64,000 nt of DNA from the NCBI GenBank assembly GCA_964537925.1, contig CAZICV010000002.1, positions 124,001-188,000 of the forward strand, read 5' to 3'. Position 1 is the first letter of the stretch; every line of letters begins with the position of its first letter. The notes below the pieces were generated by a model. That model made no database searches. It was not told where the DNA came from and was given only the letters and a program-made list of their open reading frames with translations. Shown in pieces: positions 8,696 to 18,304 of this stretch. The position numbers and the translations under genes are program-made. The stretch is from SLDF01 sp964537925 (GTDB taxonomy: Bacteria > Bacteroidota > Bacteroidia > Chitinophagales > Saprospiraceae).

Positions 8696-8726
8696 CCTGT
8701 TCTTATGTATGTGCTGCTGATCCGGA

Positions 8727-10919
8727 TCAGCGAAGGAACATCAGTTCGCGGTACTTCACCAGCGGCCATTGCCTGTCGTCTACCAGGTATTCGAGGCGGT
8801 CGGCATAGATGCGGATCTCGTCCATCAGCGGCCTTACATTTCCGCAATAGGCGGCGGCGCGGTCACTGGCGTGCCCGTGCTCGTTGGCTTTGCGCCTGGC
8901 CTTCGTCATTTTCTCGACGTTCTCCTTGATGCGGTTGATGTTTTCGGAAATACGGCGCAGGATATCGAGCTGTGCACGGTAGTCGTCCTTGTCCAGGCCG
9001 AGTTCTTTGAGTCTCAGCACATTCTCCGCTACCGTGTTCTGGTACTGGATAGCTGCAGGCAGCAGGCTGTTGATGCACATTTCGCCCAGGGTCCGGCTCT
9101 CGATCTGCAGGTGCAGGATATAGCTTTCTACCATGACCTCATAGTGGGCTTCCAGCTCCCTGGCCGTCAGTACACCGCTTTCATTGAAGAGCTGCTTGAC
9201 CGGCTCCGAGATATATGCCTTGAGTGCATCCGGTGTATTCGGCGTATTGGACAGACCCCTGGCAGCAGCCTCCTGCTTCCATTCTTCGGAGTAGCCGTCC
9301 CCTTCGAACAGGATCGCTTTGCTCTCGGTAATGTAACGCTTGATCACGGACAGGATCGCGCTGTCCTGGTCCATACCACCTGCAAGCAGTCCCTGTACTT
9401 CTTTGTAGAACAGTTTCAACTGGTGACCGACGATGGTGTTCATCACCGTCATCGGGCGCGCACAGTTCTGGGCAGAACCGACCATCCGTATCTCGAACTT
9501 GTTACCTGTGAAGGCAAACGGGGAAGTACGGTTGCGGTCTGTATTGTCGAGTTCGAGATTGGGGATCTTACTGAGCAGGTTCAGTACTTTTTTCACACCG
9601 TCCTCATCGGCATTGATACCTGACTCGATGCTCTCGAATACCTTGGTCATTTCGTCGCCGATATAGACGGAAACGATCGCAGGAGGCGCTTCATTGGCGC
9701 CGAGGCGGTGGTCGTTGGCCGCAGAGGCGACGCTGGCCCTCAGTACATCTGCGTATTCATATACAGCCCGTACGGTGTTGACAAAGAAGGTCAGGAAGCG
9801 CAGGTTCCGGCCCGGGGTGCTGCCCGGCGAGAGCAGGTTCTTGCCGGTATTGGTGCCCATCGACCAGTTGTTGTGCTTGCCGCTTCCGTTGACGCCTTCG
9901 AAAGGTTTCTCGTGCAGCAGAACGCGCATGCGGTGTCTGCGGGCGATACGATCCATGAGGTCCATCAGCAGTTGGTTGTGGTCTACCGCTACGTTCACCT
10001 CCTCAAACATCGGCGCGAGCTCGTACTGGCCGGGACCTACTTCGTTGTGCCGTGTGCGCGCCGGGATGCCGAGTTTGTGGCACTCAGTCTCCAGGTCCCG
10101 CATGAACGCATATACCCTGTCGGGGATCGTACCGAAGTAGTGATCCTCGAGCTGTTGTCCTTTGGGGGAGGGCTTTCCTACCAGCGTACGGTCCGTGAGG
10201 ACCAGGTCCGGGCGGGCATTGTACAGCGCCTCGTCTATCAGGAAATATTCCTGCTCCCAGCCCAGGGTGATGGTCACCCTGCTGACATTCTTGTCGAAGA
10301 AATGACAGACCGGTATGGCTGCCTCTTCCAGGAATGCCTGTGACTTGAGCAAGGGGAGTTTGTGATCGAGTGATTCACCTCCGTATGTGACGAAGATCGT
10401 CGGGATACAGAGTGTTTTGCCTTCGCCGACTTCCAGGATGAACGCCGGGGAAGAAGGGTCCCAGGCCGTATAACCTCTCGCTTCGAACGTGGAGCGCAGT
10501 CCTCCGCCCGGAAATGAAGATCCGTCGGGCTCCTGCTGAGCCAGTCCCTCGCCGCTGAATTCTTCGATTGCTTTGCCCTCGCCGTTCAGTGTGAAAAATG
10601 AGTCATGTTTTTCTGCCGTACGGCCTGTGAGCGGCTGGAACCAGTGTGCATAGTGCGTAGCGCCTTTGTCCATTGCCCAGCGCTTCATAGAGTCGGCCAC
10701 TACGGTAGCGATCTTGAGGTCCAGTTTTTCGCCGGTCTGGATCGCAGCTTTTACGCTGAGGTAGGCGTCTTCGTCCAGGTACTTCTGCATGGCCTTGTCG
10801 TTGAATACGTTACACCCGAAAAAAGAGGAGATCTTTTCCGTGGGTTTGTCGACAAAATCCATGTCCAGCTCCGTACGATTGAGGATGATATCAATGGCAT
10901 TGAATCTTGAGAGGCTCAT
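8727..10919 (-). CDS. glnN: Glutamine synthetase type III
   Basis: The 730 residues have the length of the large GSIII class, common in Bacteroidota and cyanobacteria, rather than the ~470 of GSI. GSIII hallmarks are present: FFGCNVFND near the N-terminus, HYAHWFQPLTGRTAEKHDSF, GWEQEYFLID (metal-binding glutamates), NEVGPGQYELAP, and GVNGSGKHNNWSM with the ATP/glutamate-binding residues. It makes glutamine from glutamate, ammonia and ATP in the cytosol. It is monocistronic, with a TATCTTTG -7 box about 50 bases upstream and a hairpin terminator downstream. No glnB/amtB neighbour is seen. Confidence 0.96.
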   Translation of the reverse strand: MSLSRFNAIDIILNRTELDMDFVDKPTEKISSFFGCNVFNDKAMQKYLDEDAYLSVKAAIQTGEKLDLKIATVVADSMKRWAMDKGATHYAHWFQPLTGRTAEKHDSFFTLNGEGKAIEEFSGEGLAQQEPDGSSFPGGGLRSTFEARGYTAWDPSSPAFILEVGEGKTLCIPTIFVTYGGESLDHKLPLLKSQAFLEEAAIPVCHFFDKNVSRVTITLGWEQEYFLIDEALYNARPDLVLTDRTLVGKPSPKGQQLEDHYFGTIPDRVYAFMRDLETECHKLGIPARTRHNEVGPGQYELAPMFEEVNVAVDHNQLLMDLMDRIARRHRMRVLLHEKPFEGVNGSGKHNNWSMGTNTGKNLLSPGSTPGRNLRFLTFFVNTVRAVYEYADVLRASVASAANDHRLGANEAPPAIVSVYIGDEMTKVFESIESGINADEDGVKKVLNLLSKIPNLELDNTDRNRTSPFAFTGNKFEIRMVGSAQNCARPMTVMNTIVGHQLKLFYKEVQGLLAGGMDQDSAILSVIKRYITESKAILFEGDGYSEEWKQEAAARGLSNTPNTPDALKAYISEPVKQLFNESGVLTARELEAHYEVMVESYILHLQIESRTLGEMCINSLLPAAIQYQNTVAENVLRLKELGLDKDDYRAQLDILRRISENINRIKENVEKMTKARRKANEHGHASDRAAAYCGNVRPLMDEIRIYADRLEYLVDDRQWPLVKYRELMFLR

Positions 10920-10971
10920 AGTGCAGCTTGCATTTTTTGTTGGGATGATTATCTAGAGGGGTTTCCGGCAG

Positions 10972-10979
10972 CAAAGATA
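10972..10979 (-). promoter_or_regulatory. -7 box TATCTTTG of glnN
   Basis: The minus strand reads TATCTTTG, a full match to the Bacteroidota TAnnTTTG -7 element, 52 bases before the glnN ATG, giving a leader of roughly 45 nt. No convincing TTTG -33 element is seen at the usual spacing. Confidence 0.6.
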
Positions 10980-11103
10980 ATGACAAATAAAAATGCCTAT
11001 ATGTATTAAATTCAGATGTACTGGTCTGAATGTTAATAACGCATTAAAAAGTGTTGATAATACACGAAGTAGGTCTGATTCTTCAGACAGGATAGCTACC
11101 AGG

Positions 11104-11736
11104 TTATAATTCAGCGGGTTGACCATACCGGTATAAGTCCTGCAGGTAGTGCCCGATATGCTTCTGAATATATTTGCCGAGTATATCGAATTCGATATTG
11201 GCCGAGTGGCCGGGTTCAAGAGCGCCCAGGTTGGTATGTGTAAAAGTATAGGGGATGATAGCGACTTCGAACCCATCTGCCAGGGCCTGCACTACCGTGA
11301 GGCTGATGCCGTTGACGCAGATAGAACCCTTGTCTACGACCAGGCCGGCTGACCCGCCTTCATCCTCAAACCTGAACCTGAAAAGCCAGCTGCCGCCCTG
11401 TTCTGTGAGCGATATACAGGTAGCCTTCGTATCTACATGGCCTTGTACCATATGACCGTCGAGCCTGGCGCCGGCGACCATAGCGCGTTCCAGGTTGACG
11501 GCGAGGCCGGGCTTCCAGTCTCCGAGAGTGGTCCTTGCGAGCGTCTCCTGTATTGCGACCACCTCGTGCCAGTCGTCCTGTTGCGCGACCACTGTAAGGC
11601 ATACACCGTCATGTGCTATACTCTGGTCGATCTGCAGTTCCCCGGAAACCGCCGATTGCACCCTGAACCTGTAGTTGGCATCTTCCCGTTGTACGGATAT
11701 TACCTGGCCGATCGTTTCGATGATACCGGTGAACAT
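11104..11736 (-). CDS. ribE: Riboflavin synthase, alpha chain
   Basis: A 210-residue enzyme made of two tandem lumazine-binding beta-barrels, each about 95 residues. It starts with the family's MFTGIIETIG; the second barrel begins near GHVDTKA. Motifs include DGVCLTVV in the first repeat and VNGISLTVV in the second. It dismutates two 6,7-dimethyl-8-ribityllumazine molecules into riboflavin. It starts 12 bases after the stop of the large secreted protein gene and is probably the last gene of that transcript; no FMN riboswitch precedes it. Other riboflavin genes are not in the window. Confidence 0.96.
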   Translation of the reverse strand: MFTGIIETIGQVISVQREDANYRFRVQSAVSGELQIDQSIAHDGVCLTVVAQQDDWHEVVAIQETLARTTLGDWKPGLAVNLERAMVAGARLDGHMVQGHVDTKATCISLTEQGGSWLFRFRFEDEGGSAGLVVDKGSICVNGISLTVVQALADGFEVAIIPYTFTHTNLGALEPGHSANIEFDILGKYIQKHIGHYLQDLYRYGQPAEL

Positions 11737-11748
11737 GTCGCGTCTTAT

Positions 11749-14478
11749 TTATCTGATCAGTTCGATGAAGCCGCTGAGCGAGGTCTCTATAGGCTGGTTG
11801 CCGTCGAGTTTCTGCTCAAAGACACGGCAGATATAGTGATAAGTGCCGTCGGATAATTCTGTCCCGTTGCTGTTGGCTCCGGACCAGTTGATATCCGGAT
11901 CGGACGTCTCAAATACCAGGTTGCCCCAACGGTTGTACACTTTGAAGTCGACGAAAGCGATGAATCGCCTGAGCCTGGGCCGGAAGAGATCGTTGTAGCC
12001 GTCGCCGTTGGGTGTGAACGTGTTGGGCAGGATATAGCGAGGGCAATTGTCCACACAGACGGTATCCGACGGCGGGCTTTCGTTGCCGATGCTGTCTACT
12101 GCGGTGACATAATAGCAGCCTGCGAGCCCGAGGTCACCCTTGTGGGTCAGATCAGTCACGCGTGGATTGTCGATCGTAGCTATGCGCTCAAACGGGCCGG
12201 TACGTGAAGGGCTGAAGTAGATATGATAAAGCGCTACGTCGCGACTGTCCGTGCAGGAAGCGGCAGGGTCGTTCCACCTGAGCAGGTTGACGAGATGTTC
12301 TTCCGTGACGGCGTCACCGGCCAGTGCACAGTCATTTGTCACCGTGAGATCCGGGGCACAGGGAGGCACCGAGTCGATCGGGACACCACATAACTGCTGA
12401 GAGAGGTTGAACAGCGGGTCTTCGATCCGGGAGATACCGTAGGTACCGATGGATCGGATATAATAGCAATATTCGCTGCCGTTGTCGAGGTTACGGTCGA
12501 TATAAGCTGCCTCGGCCGTCTCGGCCAGCAGGCTGAAATCCGGCTCGGTCTCCGTCCTGCGATATACCTCGTACCGGGTATTTTCCCAGGGGACACTGAA
12601 GTCCCAGCTGAGTTCGTTGCGTCGATCCGTCGAGACGACCGAAAGAAAGACTGTGCTCGCCGGGTTGGTCTGGCCGTAGAGGGTATTGCCGGTCAGGAAC
12701 TCTACCATGTAGGCATAGGGTGACTGTATGGTGTGTACACCTGTCTGGTCTATGAAGATCGTGTCGTTGGCCTGGGAGAAAAAGTCGGTGGTGAATGTAG
12801 CGCCTGGTACCGGGGTGAATGTGGTCGGGTCAAACCCCTCGCCCCGCAGCAACCGATAGGTATACGGGCCAGGATAGGTAAGCGTATCCAGGTCCGGCAC
12901 GAGTGGTTTGGACCATTTCACTTCAATCCGGCCGTCGGGAGATGTCTCCAGGACACTGGCTCTCGTGATGATCGGTACGTCCCTGCTCAGCGCTATGCAC
13001 AGTTCGCCGGACGGAAGCCCTTCGACCAGGTTGTAGGGATTGCCGGCGGAAGAGAGCCGGGCAAACTCGGGTACGATCCTGTAACAGTAAGTGCGACCTT
13101 TCTCTATATCGTTGTCGCGGAATACATAGCGTCCGTTTTCCTGGGTCTTGACACGGGAGGCGATGCGGGTATACCCTTTACCGGCCATGCTCGGTGCACA
13201 GGTATCCGGCTGAAAAGAGTTGCTGCTGTTCTTGCGCCAAATACTGAATCCCCTGAAATAGCCCATTGAAGCGTCTTCGCAGGGGTAGGGTGTATCCCAG
13301 GTCAACAGTACTTCTTGTGTGCCGACCTCGATAATCTCCCCTTCGGGCGGCGGGCCGCTTACCTTGATACGGACGGTTTTCAGAGTACTCAGACCGACTG
13401 TATCGAAGAAATTGTCTTCGGCCTTAAAGATGACATTGTAGTATTTGTCCGAAATATGGTCGCAGTCGGTGATCCAGATGAAGCGGCCTGTCAACGGATG
13501 ATCCTGGAACCCCTGGGCGACCTGTAGTGTCGCCGGGCTTACATCTACCGCAAAAGGGCCGCCGAATGCCTGCAGCCTTACTTTCTGAGTAGGATTGCGG
13601 TCCGGATCCGTAGCTGTGACGTCGAAGACTACCGTATCACCGGCGATCACGCAGATCTCGTCTATGGTGGATATTTCGGGAGGCCGGTTTTCACAGTTCA
13701 GTACCAGGATCTGCATATCCCTGATGATCGTATTGATCAGGACACCGGCCCGGTATTCCTTGATGAGGATGGCGATATTGTATTCGCCCGCCTGTTGTGG
13801 CGTGAGCCACACGAAGTCACCCGACGTGGTATTGAGATTGATGAGATTGGCAGGTCCGGGACTGACCTGGTTGGGAAACAGGTAGTTGGGTACGGGCAGG
13901 TCCCTGTCCTGGCGGGGTACGATAAGTTCGTATGCCAGGCTGTCGCCATCTGCATCGTATGCATTGGGGTTGTGGATGAAGAGCTGGCCTACACAGCCGA
14001 TATCGATTGGCGGCTGCAGTAGCACCGGTGAACTGTTGAAGCCCTGGAACTGGGGATTGAGGAACGTAAAGGTCGTCTCGACGTGGAACATGACATTGAT
14101 CGAGTTGGGCGGGTTGACGTTGATGATACCGCCGTTCCGGTTGGGATCCGTCATCGATATGGTATAGGTGGCACGTCCCGGGTAGGTATGTTCAGCTATA
14201 TAGAGATTTCTCTTGATGTCATTGGGCAGAGGCGTACCTGATCCGTTGGATCGCCGTACCCACTGCGAACTGCCGTCGCCCCATTGTATCTCGAGGCTGT
14301 CGCGATCTGCCATGCTGGAGCTGGTGCGTGTGTACGTAGTCAGCGTCATACGGATGGTCAGCTCTCCGACCTGCTCATAGGTGATCTCCCCTGCGCGGTT
14401 GTGTGTAGCGAACACCCGACCGGCCGGCCACAAGAGGAAGAATACGAGTATCAGTATACTTGGCAGGAGTAAACGCAA
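11749..14478 (-). CDS. Large secreted protein with gliding-motility/T9SS type B C-terminal domain
   Basis: A 909-residue exported protein. The start is a TTG directly before a clear signal peptide (basic residue, LLLPSILILVFFLLWP, cleavage after VFA); no ATG in this frame precedes the signal. The first ~270 residues form a beta-rich adhesin-like region (THNRAGEITYEQ), followed by a cadherin-like segment (VTATDPDRNP) and several fibronectin type III-like stretches. The last ~85 residues are the CHU_C domain (LPNTFTPNGDGYNDLF, YNRWGNLVFET), the sorting signal for type IX secretion and surface display. It lies between rfbD (87 bases) and ribE (12 bases). An adhesion or motility role is inferred. 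Confidence 0.88.
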   Translation of the reverse strand: MRLLLPSILILVFFLLWPAGRVFATHNRAGEITYEQVGELTIRMTLTTYTRTSSSMADRDSLEIQWGDGSSQWVRRSNGSGTPLPNDIKRNLYIAEHTYPGRATYTISMTDPNRNGGIINVNPPNSINVMFHVETTFTFLNPQFQGFNSSPVLLQPPIDIGCVGQLFIHNPNAYDADGDSLAYELIVPRQDRDLPVPNYLFPNQVSPGPANLINLNTTSGDFVWLTPQQAGEYNIAILIKEYRAGVLINTIIRDMQILVLNCENRPPEISTIDEICVIAGDTVVFDVTATDPDRNPTQKVRLQAFGGPFAVDVSPATLQVAQGFQDHPLTGRFIWITDCDHISDKYYNVIFKAEDNFFDTVGLSTLKTVRIKVSGPPPEGEIIEVGTQEVLLTWDTPYPCEDASMGYFRGFSIWRKNSSNSFQPDTCAPSMAGKGYTRIASRVKTQENGRYVFRDNDIEKGRTYCYRIVPEFARLSSAGNPYNLVEGLPSGELCIALSRDVPIITRASVLETSPDGRIEVKWSKPLVPDLDTLTYPGPYTYRLLRGEGFDPTTFTPVPGATFTTDFFSQANDTIFIDQTGVHTIQSPYAYMVEFLTGNTLYGQTNPASTVFLSVVSTDRRNELSWDFSVPWENTRYEVYRRTETEPDFSLLAETAEAAYIDRNLDNGSEYCYYIRSIGTYGISRIEDPLFNLSQQLCGVPIDSVPPCAPDLTVTNDCALAGDAVTEEHLVNLLRWNDPAASCTDSRDVALYHIYFSPSRTGPFERIATIDNPRVTDLTHKGDLGLAGCYYVTAVDSIGNESPPSDTVCVDNCPRYILPNTFTPNGDGYNDLFRPRLRRFIAFVDFKVYNRWGNLVFETSDPDINWSGANSNGTELSDGTYHYICRVFEQKLDGNQPIETSLSGFIELIR

Positions 14479-14565
14479 AGCCGGGACATTTCTATTCTGC
14501 TTACAATATGTATAATGTCTCTGGTAGAACGAAACTTTTTGAGATTAAGTTTTTCGGAGCAATCG

Positions 14566-15438
14566 TCAAATTTGCTCACCCAGCCGGTCCAGGCAACGGC
14601 TGAGGGCGTCCTGCCAGGAGGGCAGCGGGTCGGGTAGCAGCAGGCTGATCGCGGAAAGGTCCATGAGGCTATAGAGCGGCCGGGGTGCAGGTGCATTGTA
14701 CGCCTGGGTAGTGGTAGGCAGTACTTTGCATGTGATACCTGTGAGGAAAAAGATATGGGCGGCATAGTCGGCCCAGTTGGTCATGCCTGCCCCGGCATAG
14801 TTGTAGGTACCGGAGATAGAGACCATATCACCATCAGCAACCCGGTCTACAAGCTGCAGTGTAGCCGAGGCCAGGTCCGTAGCATAGGTAGGCGCTCCCC
14901 ACTGGTCTGCCACCACGGTGACCTCGCTGCGTTCCCTGCCCAGGCGCAGCATGGTGCGTACAAAGTTGTGTCCTGAGTGTGCGAACACCCAGGAAGTGCG
15001 CAGGATCAGGTGGTGCGGCTGGTTTTGGCGAAGCAGTTCCTCGCCCTGCCACTTGCTGCGCGCATATACCCCGCGCGGCTGTGCCGGGTCTGTTTCACGC
15101 AGCGGCCGACGAAGCCCGTTATCGTAGACATAGTCGCTGGAATAGTGGATGACAGGTATGTTACGTGCAGCACATATAGCCCCCATCTCGCCAACAGCCT
15201 CCGCATTGATCCGGAAAGCTTTATCCTGCTCCTGCTCGGCTCTGTCCACAGCGGTATAGGCGGCTGTATTGATCAGCAGGTCGAAGTCCAGGTCTTGCAG
15301 GCGCTGCACACTCCTGGCGTCTGAAAGATCCAGGGCAGATCTGTCCATGAACAGTGCCGTATGGCGTTCATGTCCGTCTAATTGCTCGCGCAGTGCAGAT
15401 CCGAGTTGCCCTGTAGCACCGGTGATGAGTAGCTTCAT
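14566..15438 (-). CDS. rfbD: dTDP-4-dehydrorhamnose reductase
   Basis: The true start is the ATG at 15438 (MKLLITGATGQLGSAL), because the Rossmann motif begins at once; the open frame extends to 15612 with unrelated sequence overlapping rfbC. The resulting 290 residues fit the RmlD length. Visible: NTAAYTAVDRAE, YSSDYVYDNG, and the catalytic YxxxK as YARSKWQGE. It reduces dTDP-4-keto-L-rhamnose to dTDP-L-rhamnose, the sugar donor for surface polysaccharide. It follows rfbC by 10 bases in the order der-rfbC-rfbD; rfbA and rfbB are not in the window. Confidence 0.94.
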   Translation of the reverse strand: MKLLITGATGQLGSALREQLDGHERHTALFMDRSALDLSDARSVQRLQDLDFDLLINTAAYTAVDRAEQEQDKAFRINAEAVGEMGAICAARNIPVIHYSSDYVYDNGLRRPLRETDPAQPRGVYARSKWQGEELLRQNQPHHLILRTSWVFAHSGHNFVRTMLRLGRERSEVTVVADQWGAPTYATDLASATLQLVDRVADGDMVSISGTYNYAGAGMTNWADYAAHIFFLTGITCKVLPTTTQAYNAPAPRPLYSLMDLSAISLLLPDPLPSWQDALSRCLDRLGEQI

Positions 15439-15448
15439 GCTGTATCTG

Positions 15449-15997
15449 TCATTTGAACGGTCGGTGGTCGCCCCAGGCAGGAAGTACTTTGTCCTTATCG
15501 GAGATGATCGCTCGACTTGTATCCAACCGCCAGTCAATACCGAGGTAAGGATCGTCTGCCCGCAGACCTGCTTCGTGGTCGCGCGAATAGTAGTTGTCAC
15601 ATTTGTAGGCAAAGACTGCGGTCTCCGATATCACGCTGTATCCGTGGGCAAATCCCCTGGGTATAAAGAGCTGCAGCTTGTTTTCTGCGGTCAGGTGTAC
15701 AGCATAGGCCTGTCCGTAGGTCGGGGAGTCTTCGCGGAGATCTACAGCGGCATCGATCACCTCGCCTTCGATCACACGCACCAGTTTGGCCTGGTCAAAG
15801 GGGGGCAACTGGTAGTGGAGCCCGCGGAGAACTCCGTAGGCGGAACGGGATTCGTTGTCCTGTACGAACCCGGCCGTGATACCCGCTTCCCGGTAGCGCT
15901 GCTCCTGGTAGGATTCGAAGAAATAACCCCGTTCGTCCCTGAATACCTGTGGCTCTATGAGCAGCAGTCCCCGGATACCTGTTTCGTGGATACGCAT
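15449..15997 (-). CDS. rfbC: dTDP-4-dehydrorhamnose 3,5-epimerase
   Basis: 182 residues, the normal RmlC length. Motifs: RGYFFESYQEQRY, GFVQDNESRSAYGVLRGLHY with the catalytic His of RGLHY, VIEGEVIDAAVDLREDSPTYG, LFIPRGFAHGYSVIS and YKCDNYYS with the conserved Tyr. It converts dTDP-4-keto-6-deoxyglucose to the L-rhamno intermediate used by RfbD directly downstream. It begins 11 bases after der ends, so the GTPase and the two rhamnose genes are probably cotranscribed. Confidence 0.96.
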   Translation of the reverse strand: MRIHETGIRGLLLIEPQVFRDERGYFFESYQEQRYREAGITAGFVQDNESRSAYGVLRGLHYQLPPFDQAKLVRVIEGEVIDAAVDLREDSPTYGQAYAVHLTAENKLQLFIPRGFAHGYSVISETAVFAYKCDNYYSRDHEAGLRADDPYLGIDWRLDTSRAIISDKDKVLPAWGDHRPFK

Positions 15998-16008
15998 TGC
16001 GGCAGCGA

Positions 16009-17310
16009 CTATTTTTCTCTGAAAAAGATCGTGATGGGTACGCCCGTGAAGTTGAAGCCTGCGCGAAACTGGTTTTCCAGGTATTGCTTGTAGCTGTCCT
16101 TTACATGCTGCGGCGAATTGCAGAAGAAGACAAACGCCGGGTAGGCCAGCGGCAATTGCATGCCGTACTTGATCTTGATGAACTTGCCCCGGTGGGAGGG
16201 TGGCTGCTGGCGTTCGATGGCCTCGCCCAGGACCTCGTTGATCATAGAAGTCTTAATCCTGCGGCTGCGGTTATCGTGTACCTCGAGCGCTACATCCACG
16301 GCCTTGAAGATCCGCTGTTTTTCCAGCGCCGATATGAAGACGACCGGGACATCCGTAAACGGGGCGATCCGTCGTTTGATCTCCTGCTCGTAGTCCCGGG
16401 CGGTATTGGTCTCTTTCTCTACCAGGTCCCATTTGTTGATCAGCAGTATGATCCCTTTGTTGCGCTTCTGCGCGAGGCGGAAGATACTCATGTCCTGTGC
16501 TTCCAGGCCCATCGTGGCGTCGATGACGATGATACAGATATCTGCCTCCTCGATCGCTTTGACGGCACGCATGACACTGTAAAACTCCAGGTCTTCGTGG
16601 ACCTTGCTTTTTTTGCGTATACCTGCGGTGTCGATGAGGATAAATTCCCGGTCGTACTTCTTGTATACGGAGTGTATGGCATCACGGGTCGTGCCCGCTA
16701 TTTCGGTCACGATGTTGCGTTCTTCGCCCAACAGCGCATTGATCAGGGAAGACTTGCCGGCGTTGGGCTGTCCGACGATGGCAAACTTGGGCAGATCAGG
16801 CAGGCCGGAAGGCTCGTCGCGGAGAAGTTCCGTGACGGCGTCCAGCAGGTCGCCGGTACCGCTGCCGGATGCGGAGCTTACTTCGAACACCTGCTCGAAT
16901 CCCAGCGCCCAGAACTCTGTGGCATCTGCTGTGCGGCGGGAGTTATCCACTTTGTTTACTGCCAGCAGGATGGGCTTTTTGGAACGGCGCAGCAGTTGAG
17001 CGACTTCTTCATCCAGGTGCGTGATACCGGTCTCGACATCTACCATGAAAATGATGACTGCCGCTTCTTCTACGGCGATCTTGACCTGTGAGCGGATCTC
17101 CTTTTCGAACAGGTCGTCGGAATGCTCTACAAAGCCGCCGGTGTCAACGACGGTGAATATCTTTCCATTCCATTCACAGGAGCCGTACTGCCGGTCGCGG
17201 GTCACTCCGCTGATATTGTCCACGATGGCCTGCCGGTGCCCGACCAGCCTGTTGAACAAGGTTGATTTGCCTACATTCGGCCTTCCTACGATCGCCACTA
17301 TATTTCCCAT
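16009..17310 (-). CDS. der: Ribosome biogenesis GTPase Der (EngA)
   Basis: The 433-residue tandem GTPase acts in 50S subunit assembly. The first G domain has GRPNVGKSTLFNRL, DTGGF and NKVD; the second has GQPNAGKSSLINAL, DTAGI and NKWD; a C-terminal KH-like domain (about residues 350-433) follows. Der is the only common GTPase with two G domains, so the call is secure. A TAGCTTTG -7 box ends only 4 bases before the ATG, implying a leaderless or almost leaderless mRNA. It heads the der-rfbC-rfbD transcript. Confidence 0.97.
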   Translation of the reverse strand: MGNIVAIVGRPNVGKSTLFNRLVGHRQAIVDNISGVTRDRQYGSCEWNGKIFTVVDTGGFVEHSDDLFEKEIRSQVKIAVEEAAVIIFMVDVETGITHLDEEVAQLLRRSKKPILLAVNKVDNSRRTADATEFWALGFEQVFEVSSASGSGTGDLLDAVTELLRDEPSGLPDLPKFAIVGQPNAGKSSLINALLGEERNIVTEIAGTTRDAIHSVYKKYDREFILIDTAGIRKKSKVHEDLEFYSVMRAVKAIEEADICIIVIDATMGLEAQDMSIFRLAQKRNKGIILLINKWDLVEKETNTARDYEQEIKRRIAPFTDVPVVFISALEKQRIFKAVDVALEVHDNRSRRIKTSMINEVLGEAIERQQPPSHRGKFIKIKYGMQLPLAYPAFVFFCNSPQHVKDSYKQYLENQFRAGFNFTGVPITIFFREK

Positions 17311-17314
17311 GCCG

Positions 17315-17322
17315 CAAAGCTA
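17315..17322 (-). promoter_or_regulatory. -7 box TAGCTTTG abutting der
   Basis: The minus strand reads TAGCTTTG, matching TAnnTTTG, then CGGC and the ATG of der. The expected transcription start falls at or within the start codon. Confidence 0.6.
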
Positions 17323-17354
17323 ACGCTTTTCAGCTAGTTGGCCTGTACTGCACG

Positions 17355-18257
17355 TCAAACATGGTCGTAACCGAAAAACTGCAGCGACCGGTCGTCGTCG
17401 CGCCAGTTCTCCTTGACTTTTACATGCAGTTCGAGAAATACTTTGTAGCCGAAGAAAGACTCGAGATGGAGCCGCGCATCAGTACCCAGTTCCTTGATCT
17501 TGGCGCCACCCTTGCCGATGAGGATGCTCTTCTGCGTTTTGCGGTCCACATAGATCGTGGCCATGATCCGCAGCAGCGGCGGCACACGCTCCGTATCCTC
17601 CTTGAAGCTTTCGATGACGACTTCGCAGGAGTAGGGGATCTCTTCCTGGTACAGCAGGAAAATCTTCTCCCGTATGATCTCGCTGGCAAAGAAGCGCTCG
17701 GACTTGTCTGACAATTGATCTTTGGGGTAGTATTCGGGCCCTTCGGGTATCCGTTCGAGTATATTTTGGAGCAGTTCTTCCGTACCGGTCTTTTCCCGGG
17801 CGGATACGGCCAGTACTTCTGTGAAGGGATACAGAGTGCGCCATGTCTCTACTGCCTTATCGGTCTCGGCGGGTGTGAGCAGGTCCGCCTTGTTGATCAC
17901 GAGCAGGACCGGCGCTTCGGCTTTCCTGAATTTGTTGAAGAGCGGATCCGCAGTATCGTACTGTTCGCCGGCGTTGACTACGAACAGGAAGAGATCGGCG
18001 TCTTCGAAAGTCCCTTCTACGAAGCGGTTCATATGTTGCTGCATCCGGTAGCGGGGCTGGTGGATCATGCCGGGTGTATCGGAGAATATGACCTGGAAGT
18101 CCTCTCCGCTGAGGATACCAAAGATCCTGTGCCGTGTAGTCTGGGGTTTGTTGGTCACGATAGACATCTGCTCGCCCATGAGCGCATTGAGCAGGGTGGA
18201 CTTGCCCACATTGGGCCGACCTACGATATTGACAAAACCGGAGCGATGTGCTGTCAT
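17355..18257 (-). CDS. era: GTPase Era
   Basis: From the ATG at 18257 the protein has 300 residues, the normal Era length; an in-frame GTG at 18281 would add eight residues but lies upstream of the probable transcription start. G motifs: GRPNVGKSTLLNAL, DTPGM and NKADL. The C-terminal KH domain is seen in IYVDRKTQKSILIGKGG. Era binds the 3' end of 16S rRNA and helps 30S maturation. It is followed 44 bases later by der with its own -7 box. Confidence 0.96.
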   Translation of the reverse strand: MTAHRSGFVNIVGRPNVGKSTLLNALMGEQMSIVTNKPQTTRHRIFGILSGEDFQVIFSDTPGMIHQPRYRMQQHMNRFVEGTFEDADLFLFVVNAGEQYDTADPLFNKFRKAEAPVLLVINKADLLTPAETDKAVETWRTLYPFTEVLAVSAREKTGTEELLQNILERIPEGPEYYPKDQLSDKSERFFASEIIREKIFLLYQEEIPYSCEVVIESFKEDTERVPPLLRIMATIYVDRKTQKSILIGKGGAKIKELGTDARLHLESFFGYKVFLELHVKVKENWRDDDRSLQFFGYDHV

Positions 18258-18262
18258 AAGGC

Positions 18263-18270
18263 CAAAGATA
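18263..18270 (-). promoter_or_regulatory. -7 box TATCTTTG abutting era
   Basis: The minus strand reads TATCTTTG followed by five bases and the era ATG at 18257. The position supports that ATG over the upstream GTG, which would not be in the transcript. Confidence 0.6.
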
Positions 18271-18304
18271 GGCTTTTCCACCCCAAATGCCGGGCAGGGA
18301 CCTG

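Noticed and set aside
11737..11748. FMN riboswitch in front of ribE
   Set aside because: Only 12 bases separate ribE from the preceding gene and no RFN consensus is present.
15997..17091. 364-residue plus-strand frame inside der
   Set aside because: It mirrors the two GTPase domains on the opposite strand; long shadow frames are common at this GC content.
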